A stretch of DNA of 51,924 nucleotides from Candidatus Bipolaricaulota bacterium (GTDB lineage: Bacteria; Bipolaricaulota; Bipolaricaulia; UBA7950; UBA9294). Below the pieces are notes generated by a model. That model saw nothing but the letters and a program-made list of their open reading frames with translations, searched no databases and had not been told where the DNA came from. The DNA lies in the NCBI GenBank assembly GCA_028277345.1, contig JANQGM010000004.1, positions 1 to 51,924 of the forward strand. The letters are read 5' to 3'. This document shows positions 31,982 to 40,060 of the stretch, one piece after another. Position 1 is the first letter of the stretch. The number at the start of each line of letters is the position of its first letter. The translations under genes and the position numbers were made by a program.

Positions 31982-32002
31982 TCGTCTCCTTTGTGGAACT
32001 CC

Positions 32003-32410
32003 CTATTCGGGAGTCAGATCCGGCCAGGCGCGCTTGATCTCGTCATTCAAGACGGCAGGGCGTCCGGTTTCGGTGTCGACCAAGACGATGGTGATATCGG
32101 CCTCGCAGCAGAGTTCCCCTGAGCGAGCTTGATGAATCTCTTGGTGCATGACGACTTTTCGGCTGCTAACCGATCCGACTTCCGTCGTAACGTCGACGGT
32201 TTCACCGGCATGCGAAGGCCGCCGGTAGGAGATGCAAAGGCTGGCGACGACGGGGAAGACGCCGAGCGAGGGGAAACCGCTCGCAGGTCCGTGCACATCC
32301 AGATAGTCCCAACGTCCTTCCTCCAGGAACTCCAAGTAGCGTGCGTTGTTGACGTGCCCGAAGCGGTCCTCGTGATAGCCCCGGACCTTGATGGCGGTGG
32401 TGTGTTTCAT
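32003..32410 (-). CDS. Hot-dog acyl-CoA thioesterase
   Basis: 135 residues. Two adjacent ATGs (32413, 32410) follow AAGGA; the second has better spacing. YHEDRFGHVNNARYLEFLE near residue 10 is the 4-hydroxybenzoyl-CoA-thioesterase/YbgC signature with the catalytic Asp, and ISYRRPSHAGETVDVTTEV is the usual second strand pair. It would hydrolyse short or aromatic acyl-CoA thioesters. The longer open frame reaching 32656 lies in the DinB gene and is not used. Ten nt separate it from the DinB stop. Confidence 0.85.
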   Translation of the reverse strand: MKHTTAIKVRGYHEDRFGHVNNARYLEFLEEGRWDYLDVHGPASGFPSLGVFPVVASLCISYRRPSHAGETVDVTTEVGSVSSRKVVMHQEIHQARSGELCCEADITIVLVDTETGRPAVLNDEIKRAWPDLTPE

Positions 32411-32420
32411 CATTTCCTTA

Positions 32421-32918
32421 TTAGGGTCCACTAAAAACCCAGCGGCTTCCGTGGTCGGCTTCTTGCCGCAACCGTTCCGCAAGTTGGCCCGCGTGGTGCT
32501 GAATGTGTCGCAAATTGTAGAGATGGGCTTCCGCTTTGGAGAACTTGAGCCAATGGAACCCGGAAGGTGCGTCAAAGGACGTGCTTTCGACCCATTGGCA
32601 GACGTGCGTGTCGATGTGCTCCAAATAGGCGAGGATATCGTCTTTGGCGTACACATCCGCTGGCGTCAGCACACTCCAGTCCCCGAGATCGGTTCGTCCG
32701 AAGCCGTCGTGGCCGCGAGCCGATCGCACGAAGGGTTCGAACTCTTCAAGCGAGGGTGACAAGTAGAGATGGGCAAAGTACAACGTGTGATAGGCGAGAG
32801 CCCAAAACGGGTTGTGATCGGATGTGCGGTCCCAGAGTCCATCTGGACATGTTTCAATGACGTTTCTGACCATCTTCAATGCGGCGCGAATCTGTGAGCA
32901 GACGACGCTATCTTGCAT
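32421..32918 (-). CDS. DinB-superfamily protein
   Basis: 165 residues from ATG 32918, six nt after GGAGG. A four-helix DinB-like protein: the His triad is visible as AYHTLYFAHLYL (about 44-55) and NLRHIQHHAGQLAERLRQ (about 137-154, HxxHH metal site). DinB/YfiT proteins are metal-dependent, some acting as thiol-dependent transferases; substrate unknown. First gene of the DinB-thioesterase-VOC operon. Confidence 0.8.
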   Translation of the reverse strand: MQDSVVCSQIRAALKMVRNVIETCPDGLWDRTSDHNPFWALAYHTLYFAHLYLSPSLEEFEPFVRSARGHDGFGRTDLGDWSVLTPADVYAKDDILAYLEHIDTHVCQWVESTSFDAPSGFHWLKFSKAEAHLYNLRHIQHHAGQLAERLRQEADHGSRWVFSGP

Positions 32919-33055
32919 GGCTAACCTCCACGCTGAGTCTACACGCCCAAGAGGCGAAAGGCCCGAACCACGAGACACACATTTTTCAACGCGTCTTCAC
33001 GTCTCGTTCATCTTCTCAGGATAGTCTTCCACCATACGAGAGCAACCTTCTTACC

Positions 33056-33101
33056 AGGGCTCGAAGTGAAGACAAGACACTTCGAGCCCTGAGTCTTTTT
33101 T
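33056..33101 (+). terminator. Strong hairpin with T-run
   Basis: A perfect 13-bp stem (33056-33068 with 33078-33090, AGGGCTCGAAGTG / CACTTCGAGCCCT), 9-nt loop, then GAGTCTTTTTT. It is oriented to stop plus-strand transcription, yet the nearest plus-strand gene upstream ends at 31603, beyond a minus-strand operon. It lies 61 nt before the ferredoxin gene, so it either blocks read-through or acts as a leader attenuator. Confidence 0.75.
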
Positions 33102-33161
33102 CTCGCTGTTTTTTGCTTCCAAGCGGTACACTCTATCTATCATCGATCACGGGGGAATGCC

Positions 33162-33833
33162 ATGGCGGAAACGACGCAAAAGAAGCCGGAGGACGTTTCT
33201 GAGGTCTTGGATGGGTATCGCGCGACGACCATTCCCGTTCATATCGACGTTGATGTTACGCAGACGGTTGTGAACTTGAACGAAGCGGAGGCCCTCCTCC
33301 GGAATGCGGAATCGATTGCACTTGGCGACTGTGCCTGCCGCTCCGAGGGCGGGAACTGCGACAAACCGGTTCATGTTTGTTTGGTGCTGGACCAATCGAT
33401 TGAGCAGGTGAAGAAGGACAATCCAAGCTTTCATACGATCTCGGTTGAGGAGGCGTTGAATGCTCTACGTCTGTCTCACGAAGCCGGGCTCGTTCACCTT
33501 GCCTTTCGCAATCAGGACGGAGAGATTCACGAATTCTGCTCGTGTTGTGCGTGCTGTTGCTGGTTTCTCGATAAGCTCAAGCGATTCGACTACCACGACG
33601 GCGTTGCGGAATCCTCGCATATCGCAGAACACCTTCCGGATGCGTGCGTGGCCTGCGGAACATGTGTACGCGCCTGTCCGTTCGATGCGTGGGAAATCAA
33701 CGACGAAGGGGCAAAGCCTCTTTTTCATGAATCCAAGTGTTTTGGTTGTGGTGTGTGCGTCTCTGCGTGCCTGACGCAGGCGATTGCCTTCGTCCCGAGA
33801 ATGAAGATCCTCGAAGCCAACTCGCTCAGCTAG
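33162..33833 (+). CDS. Cysteine-rich 4Fe-4S ferredoxin-domain protein
   Basis: 223 residues, ATG 33162 after GGGGGAA. The N-terminal part has C57-A-C59R, C66 and C73; then an unusual CSCCACCC run at 126-133 (six Cys in eight residues); then two classic 4Fe-4S motifs, C162xxC165xxC168xxxC172-P and C193xxC196xxC199xxxC203. The last motif has Leu after the fourth Cys, not Pro. It shares this plan (CxCR, C-rich run, double ferredoxin) with the protein at 40061, defining a small family. Soluble. It probably moves electrons or holds clusters in an anaerobic pathway; partners are unknown. The 3' end overlaps the convergent EFR1 gene by 4 nt. Confidence 0.8.
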   Translation: MAETTQKKPEDVSEVLDGYRATTIPVHIDVDVTQTVVNLNEAEALLRNAESIALGDCACRSEGGNCDKPVHVCLVLDQSIEQVKKDNPSFHTISVEEALNALRLSHEAGLVHLAFRNQDGEIHEFCSCCACCCWFLDKLKRFDYHDGVAESSHIAEHLPDACVACGTCVRACPFDAWEINDEGAKPLFHESKCFGCGVCVSACLTQAIAFVPRMKILEANSLS

Positions 33834-34627
33834 CGAAGCAGGGCGTCGCCTAGTGCGATATCGGCATGATGAGAGGGCTCCTTCGGGACGCCTCCGCCGA
33901 ATGAAATGGCCTTCTTGGGGCACCACACCATACAGGCATAGCACATCTCACAATTCTGATGCCACGTGGGCACCCCTGCTTCGAGCGTGACGTTCTCCCG
34001 AGGACAGACTTTGGCGCAGGTTCCGCACGAGACACAGGCGTCGCTCACGGCATAGCTCTTGTCCATGGTCTGGAAGAACCGGATGGACAGGCCGTACAGC
34101 ATGCCTCCAATGAGGTTGACTGAGGCATTCGAGCTCTCCGGCTTGCGGGATTCCTTGGCGGCAACGGCGCGCGCGATCTCCGGGAGGCGCTCGGACATTG
34201 CTGCGGGCTTGCTCTTTCTGCCCAGCCAGTTCATGAACGTGATGATGGCCATGTCGTTGGCGGTGTCCAGCGAGATGAGGAAATCGCCTGTGACCGCGAA
34301 TCCGGCATCGAGCTTGGAGCCATGTCCTCGAAGGATCTTGTGGAGCTGAGGCAGCGTCTTTCCAGGCGTTCCTCCGCTCGTCGCAGCAGCAAAAACGTAC
34401 TGATCGGAGGTGGGCTTCAAGTTCCGTGCGAACTCCGCCGCCATTCGCGGCATGCCCCAACCGTAAACGGGGAAGATCAAACCAATCCGCTCGGCCTCGC
34501 CGATGTCCGGGGATTGCAGAGCCTTGGCCATGGGGACGAGGTCCGCATCACCAAGCGATGCGGCTAGTGATTTGGCGATCGAATACGCGTTTCCTGTTCC
34601 TGTGAAATAGAAGATCTTGTTTGACAT
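33830..34627 (-). CDS. EFR1-family flavodoxin/ferredoxin protein
   Basis: 265 residues. The N-terminal half is flavodoxin-like (KIFYFTGTGNAYSIAKSLA as FMN phosphate loop; LIFPVYGWGMPRMAAEF; AAATSGGTPGKTL), and the C-terminus carries two 4Fe-4S motifs (CVSCGTCAKVCP and CEMCYACMVWCP). EFR1 proteins are found in anaerobes and act as internal electron carriers. ATG 34627 has AGGGAATGAC upstream. Convergent and 4-nt overlapping with the cysteine-rich ferredoxin gene, which suggests a possible electron-transfer relationship but not co-transcription. Confidence 0.87.
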   Translation of the reverse strand: MSNKIFYFTGTGNAYSIAKSLAASLGDADLVPMAKALQSPDIGEAERIGLIFPVYGWGMPRMAAEFARNLKPTSDQYVFAAATSGGTPGKTLPQLHKILRGHGSKLDAGFAVTGDFLISLDTANDMAIITFMNWLGRKSKPAAMSERLPEIARAVAAKESRKPESSNASVNLIGGMLYGLSIRFFQTMDKSYAVSDACVSCGTCAKVCPRENVTLEAGVPTWHQNCEMCYACMVWCPKKAISFGGGVPKEPSHHADIALGDALLR

Positions 34628-34649
34628 CTGTCATTCCCTTCCATGGGAG

Positions 34650-34662
34650 TGTCCCCCGAACG
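34650..34662 (+). repeat. GTGTCCCCCGAAC half-site
   Basis: Identical 13-mer to the right arm of the REP-like palindrome at 2158-2219. It lies just upstream of the EFR1 gene. No matching left arm was found nearby. Confidence 0.35.
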
Positions 34663-34799
34663 ATAGAACCAAAGTGGGAATAATCCGAATTTAACGAACA
34701 GCTGTCAACTCCCTATTCCAGGGAACTTGACCTTTCCACCAAATCCACAAACCGAAGAAGGGGATTGTACTCACGTGTTTGCTTTGCAATCCTTTCGCC

Positions 34800-35345
34800 A
34801 TGACGACGAATAATCTGCGCCGATATGCTCTTTTTCTGCCCCTTATGGGGTTGCTGTTGCTTGGCGGACTCCTTGTAGGGTGCGGTTCTCGTCCTCCTGT
34901 TGAATCGGAAGATGCCTCCCAAGCGAGCGAGCCAGCAGACGATGCCGCCGATCTTGCGACGCTCGAACGTGCGGCAGCCGATGTCCTGTGCAGTCTTGCG
35001 GAAGAGCGATTTCAGATGGGATGGGAAGGTCGCCACAACGGTTACTATGGCAGCGGCGTGGTTTGGGCAGATGACGATACCGTGACCATGGCAGAGGAAC
35101 GGTTCCCCGCGTGGGCCGTGGGCCACTATCAAGCCTGTTTCTATTGGGAGCGGTCGCTCTCCTATGAGTCGATGAATCGAAACCGCCAGCGGGGTGAGCC
35201 GCGCATGTTCATGTTCCAGGGACGATCGTGGGGATGGATTCTCATGAAAAACGCGGACATTCATATCCTCGAGTTGGGGATCGAGTTTGAAGACACACCG
35301 CATCTATTTGTGGATGCGTGGGCCGCTCCGGAAGCGGCATCCTAG
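34800..35345 (+). CDS. Hypothetical lipoprotein
   Basis: 181 residues from ATG 34800; ribosome site weak. Signal peptide with lipobox LLVGC (Cys about 28), followed by an acidic Ser/Ala/Asp linker typical of lipoproteins and a folded part with MGWEGRHNGYYGSGVVWADD and RSWGWILMKNADIHILELG. Family unknown. Likely anchored outside the cytoplasmic membrane. Ends 8 nt before the convergent MBL-fold gene. Confidence 0.65.
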   Translation: MTTNNLRRYALFLPLMGLLLLGGLLVGCGSRPPVESEDASQASEPADDAADLATLERAAADVLCSLAEERFQMGWEGRHNGYYGSGVVWADDDTVTMAEERFPAWAVGHYQACFYWERSLSYESMNRNRQRGEPRMFMFQGRSWGWILMKNADIHILELGIEFEDTPHLFVDAWAAPEAAS

Positions 35346-35353
35346 AGGTTAGG

Positions 35354-36034
35354 TTAGCCCAATTTGCGGATCCGGACTTCGATGTCCGGTTCATCTTGGA
35401 GTAAATCGACAAGCTCCTGTGGATCTGTCTCCCCGAAGTGATAGGGATACAGCACGTTGGGGCGGAACGCGCGAGCGGCATCGGCGACCATCTCCGGCGT
35501 CATGGTATAAGGCAGATTCATCGGCAGGAACGCGATATCGATGTCCTCCAAGGATTTCATCTCCGGCGTGTTTTCGGAGTCTCCGGCGACATAAACGTAG
35601 GTGTCCGCAAACAAGATCACGTAGCCGTTTCCGCTTCCGCAGGGATGGAAGGGATCTCCCGACTCGTGCGTGTGGATCAAGTTGTAGGCGGGAATCGCCC
35701 GAATCGACAATCCCTGAACAGCGGTCATGTCGCCGTTCCGCATGACGATGCCTCCGTCGATCTGCTGCTCGCAGAGTTCGGTGAGCACGATGTCCGTCGT
35801 TTCCTTGCGTATGGCGCCAAGCGCGTTCAGGTCCAAGTGGTCGTAATGTTCATGCGTGATCAGAATGAGGTCCGCTTTTGGCAGCGATGTGTAATCGGCG
35901 ACATGGCTGAATGGATCGACGTGAATGTGTTTGTCGTTGAAGCGAAACAGCAAGGATCCATGTCCGACGAAAGTGATGGTTAGCGGCCCCTGCGATGTCT
36001 CGAAGGTGTCGGTTTCGAACTCACGATGTGCCAT
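35354..36034 (-). CDS. Metallo-beta-lactamase-fold hydrolase (UlaG-like)
   Basis: 226 residues from ATG 36034 with GAGGAGG upstream; a longer frame to 36181 has no ribosome site. The metal signature H61-E-H63-Y-D65-H66 (THEHYDHLD) is complete, with VAGDSENTPEM as the bridging Asp segment and PYHFGETDPQ carrying the last His. The short fold without extra domains resembles UlaG/YtkL-type hydrolases and L-ascorbate-phosphate lactonase relatives. Substrate unknown. Confidence 0.83.
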   Translation of the reverse strand: MAHREFETDTFETSQGPLTITFVGHGSLLFRFNDKHIHVDPFSHVADYTSLPKADLILITHEHYDHLDLNALGAIRKETTDIVLTELCEQQIDGGIVMRNGDMTAVQGLSIRAIPAYNLIHTHESGDPFHPCGSGNGYVILFADTYVYVAGDSENTPEMKSLEDIDIAFLPMNLPYTMTPEMVADAARAFRPNVLYPYHFGETDPQELVDLLQDEPDIEVRIRKLG

Positions 36035-36125
36035 GATGTTCCTCCTCAGATCTCCTTTACTGTAGAAGGAATTCGAGGAGGACTCAAGGACGTGGGAGAT
36101 CGCCCGACGGATCTCCCACCCCGTT

Positions 36126-37448
36126 CTAACCGACCGTAATCTGAGCCGACTCAAGCAACAGATAGGGGGCGAGTCCGGCAACGGAGAGCGGCCCTTGTGT
36201 CGTTGGCTCGCGTTCCGAACTGATGGCGCGGATGCTCAGAAAGTCCTCGTAGAGGTTGCCTGAGAGCATGGTTCGCTCCAAGTACCCCACCGGAACACCA
36301 TTGCGGACATGAAAGCCGTTGGCTTGAACTGTGTACTGGCCTTGAAGGAGATTGCAGGAGTGCAGTCCCAGCATGTGGGTAACGAGAAGGCCTTCCTCGA
36401 TGCCGGCGAGCAGATCGCGCCAGGAGCGATCGCCGGGTTCGATCACGGCGCCGAGCCAGCCGGGAGACGGCGCATCCTCGATCTTCTCGCTGAACAGGGT
36501 CCGCCGTACGGCAGAGCCCGATGAGGGACAGTCGAGCATCGCACTGGTCCGAAGGTCGGTAAGAAAGCCGCGCAGCACCCCGCGTTCGATGACCGGACGC
36601 GATGATACGGGGGTTCCCTCGTCATCGAACGATCGCCGGAAGGCAAGATTCGGATGCCGCGGGTTCTCGTGGATCGTCAGGTGCTGGCTGAGGATCTGTT
36701 GCCCCACCTTATCTGCAAGCGGAGATGCTCCCTGTGCAACATGGGCTCCAGACAAACCGGCCGCCAAGGCCAGGGTAAGAAGATTGGATGCATAGGGGGT
36801 CAACAAAACGGGCCATCGACCGGTGGAGGGACGGGAGGGGTTGTTCCCCCAATGCCGCTGTTCGAGAAGGGACTCGATCCATTCATCGGATGCAGATACG
36901 GGATGGATGGAGGTAAGGCGCCCGGCGGCGCCGATATCGGTTCCCCGAGACGGGAAAGGAAGCTCGACGAGAAGCTCCATGCGGGAGAAGGCTTCCTCGG
37001 CATCGACGCCCTCGGACGAGGCAATGTGACGCATCCCCGATTCCACGAGGGTATGAAGATTGACGACAGCGTCTGGTTCCGCAGCGAGAACCCGTCGGCG
37101 AACGCCGTCGCCAAGCTCGATAAGCGCCTCGGCTGTCAGGGCAGCGGTGTGCCTGTCATAGCAAATGACGTTCTCCCGATTGGTTCTCTCCGCAAATCGA
37201 AACGGAATGGCCTGTCCGAACGACGCGGCGGAAAGCGCATCCCTGAGGAGTTCCGGCTGATCAGGGGATTCGCCAAACGAAGCGCCTAACTGTCCCTGCT
37301 GAACGACGCGCAGGGCGCATTCCGATGTATCGCGATCTGCAACCAGCCGAAGCGAGTTCTTGGCGAACCGAACCAGCGTTGATTTCCGATGGCGAACGAA
37401 CACTTCTGCTTGATCCGCGGATTCGCGTGCTTGGGTGAGAAGCTTCAT
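36126..37448 (-). CDS. tldE: TldE/PmbA-family protease subunit
   Basis: 440 residues, the usual PmbA length. It lacks the HEXXXH zinc motif, as expected for the non-catalytic half of the TldD/E heterodimer. Family marks are GRWPVLLTPYASNLLTLALA, LADKVGQQILS, DDEGTPVSSRPVIERGVL and VTHMLGLHSCNLLQGQYTVQ with GFHVRNGVPVGYLERTMLS. TldD/E degrades unfolded peptides and matures modified peptides (microcin B17, CcdA turnover). The ATG overlaps the tldD stop (37445-37448), so the two are translated together. Confidence 0.88.
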   Translation of the reverse strand: MKLLTQARESADQAEVFVRHRKSTLVRFAKNSLRLVADRDTSECALRVVQQGQLGASFGESPDQPELLRDALSAASFGQAIPFRFAERTNRENVICYDRHTAALTAEALIELGDGVRRRVLAAEPDAVVNLHTLVESGMRHIASSEGVDAEEAFSRMELLVELPFPSRGTDIGAAGRLTSIHPVSASDEWIESLLEQRHWGNNPSRPSTGRWPVLLTPYASNLLTLALAAGLSGAHVAQGASPLADKVGQQILSQHLTIHENPRHPNLAFRRSFDDEGTPVSSRPVIERGVLRGFLTDLRTSAMLDCPSSGSAVRRTLFSEKIEDAPSPGWLGAVIEPGDRSWRDLLAGIEEGLLVTHMLGLHSCNLLQGQYTVQANGFHVRNGVPVGYLERTMLSGNLYEDFLSIRAISSEREPTTQGPLSVAGLAPYLLLESAQITVG

Positions 37449-38827
37449 GTGGCGGCACCTCCAATTGTGACGTGGTCAATCTTGAGATGGGGTGCTCCGG
37501 CGGAGATGCGAGACGTCATTTGCACGCCGTCAAAGCTGCTCTTCCCGCAGTCGCAATACTCGAACAGAAGTTGATCATTGCCCACCATCGAAATGGCCTT
37601 GAGTGTCGTGAAGAGATTCCCCGACAGGTTGACGTCAGACACCATCTCCTTGAGCTTTCCGTTTTCGATCCGGCGCGCCCAGTGTGCGCCGAAGGTGAAA
37701 TCAATGCCCCCTTGACCGCCCGCGCCTCCTGCTACGTAGTAGCCGTCGTCGATGGAGGCGATCATATCGTCGAGCGAGCTAGTCCCATTCTCGATGATCG
37801 TATTCGACATGCGGATGACGGGCTCAAATCCCGCATCCGATGCGCGGCAATTCCCGGTGACCTGCTCCTCGAATGCCGCGGCGGTCTCTCGGGAGTGCAA
37901 CCGGCCGGCTACGCGCCCCTTGAGAATGAGTGGAGTCCTCCGGGCGAGAACGCCCTCGTCGTCAACGGGATAGCTTCCGCCATAGCCGGGCAACGTGGGA
38001 TCATCATAGACCGTGAGGATGGGCGTCGCGATTTGGCTCCCCAGCGACAGCTTCTCACGCAACATCGGATTGTCCATGGTGAGATCGGCTTCCGAGCGGT
38101 GCCCAAAGGCTTCGTGAATAAAGACGCCGGATCCATAGGGATCGAGAACGATGGGATAACTCCCGCCAGTAATGGGGGCGGCTGACAACAGCTCATCAAG
38201 TTCAGCGAGCGAACGTTCAAGAACGTCCTCCCGCTCGGCGAGCCGGCTGTAATCGGAGGAGCCTCCGACAGCGAAGACCGCACGCCGAACGGCATCTCCC
38301 CGTCGCCCGATGAGAACGCCCAGAATGTGTGAGATCAGGTGCTCGTAGAGAATGCAAGAGCCGTCGGTGTTCGCGTAGCCTCGATGGGCATAGGAGTCCG
38401 AGTAGTAGAGCTGCGTTGTGATCACATCTGGCGCGGCCAGTGCGATTTGATTGTAGTGTTCGAGAAGATCGTGCTTCTCTGACAACGTCACGGCGCGTGG
38501 ATCCTTGGGTGTTGTGACGCCGAAATCCTTCTTCACAATGGGTGCAGACGCGAGCCGGATGGGATCCGTAATGTGATTTGCCGCGGCGCGAGCCGCGGCG
38601 GCAGTTTGGCGCGCGATGTTCGCGGCATCTTCGATCCGGCTGAACGAGGCAATGGCTTTTGCTCCGTTCACATAAGCTCGTACGTGCCCCCCTCGCGGAG
38701 AAAAAGTGGCGAGGTTGGATACCTGAGGTCCATTCAGTGCGATCTGGGTCTTTCGCTCCTCATCGAACCGGATGTCCGCATAATCGACATCGAGATTCTT
38801 TAGAGCGGCGAGGAGTTTCTCCTTCAT
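37445..38827 (-). CDS. tldD: TldD metalloprotease subunit
   Basis: 460 residues, ATG 38827 after GGAGG. The catalytic zinc motif HEAFGHRSEAD (HEXXXH, about residue 225) is intact, followed by LGSQIATPILTVYDDP and the downstream Cys-rich NCRASDAGFEPVIRMSN. ATP-independent peptidase partner of TldE. No dedicated RiPP precursor is seen nearby, so a housekeeping role is likely. Two palindromes sit in its upstream region (38856-38912). Confidence 0.9.
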   Translation of the reverse strand: MKEKLLAALKNLDVDYADIRFDEERKTQIALNGPQVSNLATFSPRGGHVRAYVNGAKAIASFSRIEDAANIARQTAAAARAAANHITDPIRLASAPIVKKDFGVTTPKDPRAVTLSEKHDLLEHYNQIALAAPDVITTQLYYSDSYAHRGYANTDGSCILYEHLISHILGVLIGRRGDAVRRAVFAVGGSSDYSRLAEREDVLERSLAELDELLSAAPITGGSYPIVLDPYGSGVFIHEAFGHRSEADLTMDNPMLREKLSLGSQIATPILTVYDDPTLPGYGGSYPVDDEGVLARRTPLILKGRVAGRLHSRETAAAFEEQVTGNCRASDAGFEPVIRMSNTIIENGTSSLDDMIASIDDGYYVAGGAGGQGGIDFTFGAHWARRIENGKLKEMVSDVNLSGNLFTTLKAISMVGNDQLLFEYCDCGKSSFDGVQMTSRISAGAPHLKIDHVTIGGAAT

Positions 38828-38855
38828 GCTGCCTCCGTATAATGACGGTACCGAT

Positions 38856-38912
38856 GCGCCCTAGGGCGCTGACTGAGGCCGGTCCTTAAGAGTGATGTCG
38901 AGGGGACCGGCC
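38856..38912. other. Palindrome plus hairpin upstream of tldD
   Basis: GCGCCCTAGGGCGC (38856-38869) is a perfect 14-nt palindrome 29 nt before tldD. Next to it, 38877-38885 (GGCCGGTCC) pairs with 38904-38912 across 18 nt. The hairpin could end the GntR transcript, though no T-run follows on that strand; the palindrome could be an operator for tldDE. Confidence 0.4.
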
Positions 38913-38940
38913 GCCCATTTTCATTGGTTCGAATCTCTCG

Positions 38941-39045
38941 TTAGGAGCTGATTTCGAGTGATACGGGGTGACTCAGATCTCCTCGAATGACCAAAACGAC
39001 GTGAACCGATCCGATGATGCCGAGTTTGATGCGTACGTTAACCAT
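38941..39045 (-). CDS. 34-residue protein coupled to the GntR gene
   Basis: ATG 39045 lies inside the last codons of the GntR gene (ATGGTTAA overlap of 8 nt) and has AAGGAG five nt upstream. The product is VNVRIKLGIIGSVHVVLVI then RGDLSHPVSLEISS: beta-rich, with a moderately hydrophobic N-terminal half. No homologue is recognised. Strong ribosome site and overlap suggest real translation. Confidence 0.45.
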   Translation of the reverse strand: MVNVRIKLGIIGSVHVVLVIRGDLSHPVSLEISS

Positions 39046-39907
39046 CAGAACTCCTTTTCATTTGCTCAAGCAGCGATTCGGGTAATGGCGAACTGAGAAC
39101 GATATGCGGCGATTCTCCGATGGGCGTGTTCTTAAGGGTTTCCATGGCTTCAGGTGGAAGCTGGAATTGAATGTGCTTCCATAGCGTCGTGAACGCACGT
39201 TTGGGGTCTCGACTTCGGAGACACGTCATGAGGGCGGCATGGAAGTCATGATCCCCTTTTCGAAGGGCTTCGATGCCCTCGCGATCCTCCAGGGTTTCGA
39301 GAATTTGTGTGAAATCCAAGAGCCTCAAGCGGCGCAGGGAGAGGAGCGGTTCAGCCAGATGTTGTATCACCTTATTGTGCGTTGCCTCAAAGACGGCCAT
39401 GCGGACTCTGAAATTGGCGGTCTGAGCGGCCTGGACGGCCTCCTCGATATCGAGTGCCGAGCTGATGTTTTCCGTGCTGTCAAGCGCATCCAGGAACGCT
39501 TTCCCCAAGTCGTCAATCCGGTCGATTTCTTCGTCCGTGGCATTGGCAGTGGCGAGAGAAACCGCAAGGAGGTGCAATCGATCGATGAACTCCTCCCCAT
39601 CCCAGGCGGTGGCGTTGTCTCGACGCAGAGCAAGCAGCAGGGCGTCCGCGAAGCCCTCCCGTTGAGATGAGGTGACGAAAACCCCCTTTCCGTGATGGAT
39701 TTCGACAAGTCCGCGTGCGGCGAGCAGTCGCGTGGCATCTCGGATCACGGATCGGCTGACGCCGTAACTCTCCGCCAGCTCAGGTTCTGTGGGCAGCGCA
39801 GTTCCTCCGGGCAGTTCCTGGGAGAGAATGCGCTCCGTGATATCGGCGGAGACTCGATCGGCGAGCGTTTCGCGTTTGAGCGGACGATTGGGTTTTGGCG
39901 TGGTCAT
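39038..39907 (-). CDS. GntR-family regulator (FadR subfamily, FCD domain)
   Basis: 289 residues, ATG 39907 with AAAGGA upstream. The N-terminal winged helix (about 10-80) shows the GntR pattern ADRVSADITERIL, LPTEPELAESYGVSRSVIRD and ARGLVEIHHGKGVFV. The all-helical FCD effector domain follows (NFRVRMAVFEATHNKVIQ, DHDFHAALMTCLRSRD), with His residues that in relatives bind metal and an organic acid. It is divergent from the ferredoxin-type gene at 40061 and the operator between them suggests it represses both. Confidence 0.87.
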   Translation of the reverse strand: MTTPKPNRPLKRETLADRVSADITERILSQELPGGTALPTEPELAESYGVSRSVIRDATRLLAARGLVEIHHGKGVFVTSSQREGFADALLLALRRDNATAWDGEEFIDRLHLLAVSLATANATDEEIDRIDDLGKAFLDALDSTENISSALDIEEAVQAAQTANFRVRMAVFEATHNKVIQHLAEPLLSLRRLRLLDFTQILETLEDREGIEALRKGDHDFHAALMTCLRSRDPKRAFTTLWKHIQFQLPPEAMETLKNTPIGESPHIVLSSPLPESLLEQMKRSSDG

Positions 39908-39923
39908 GGGCTTATCCTTTAAA

Positions 39924-39948
39924 CATCAGGTCATATGATGACATGATG
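39924..39948. promoter_or_regulatory. Probable GntR operator in the divergent promoter region
   Basis: CATCAGGTCA-TATGA-TGACATGATG: 10-nt inverted arms with one mismatch and a 5-nt spacer, 17 nt upstream of the GntR start and facing the ferredoxin gene. Shape and placement fit a dimeric FCD-type GntR repressor site. Confidence 0.65.
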
Positions 39949-40060
39949 TAACCATAGCATGGAGTTCACGCGCCGTCAAGTGACGGCGCGGTTTTCCAGC
40001 CAACAAAGGCGGAGTATGATCGAAGAAACCAATGGTCCGGCTCGTGGAATGGGGGGATGC

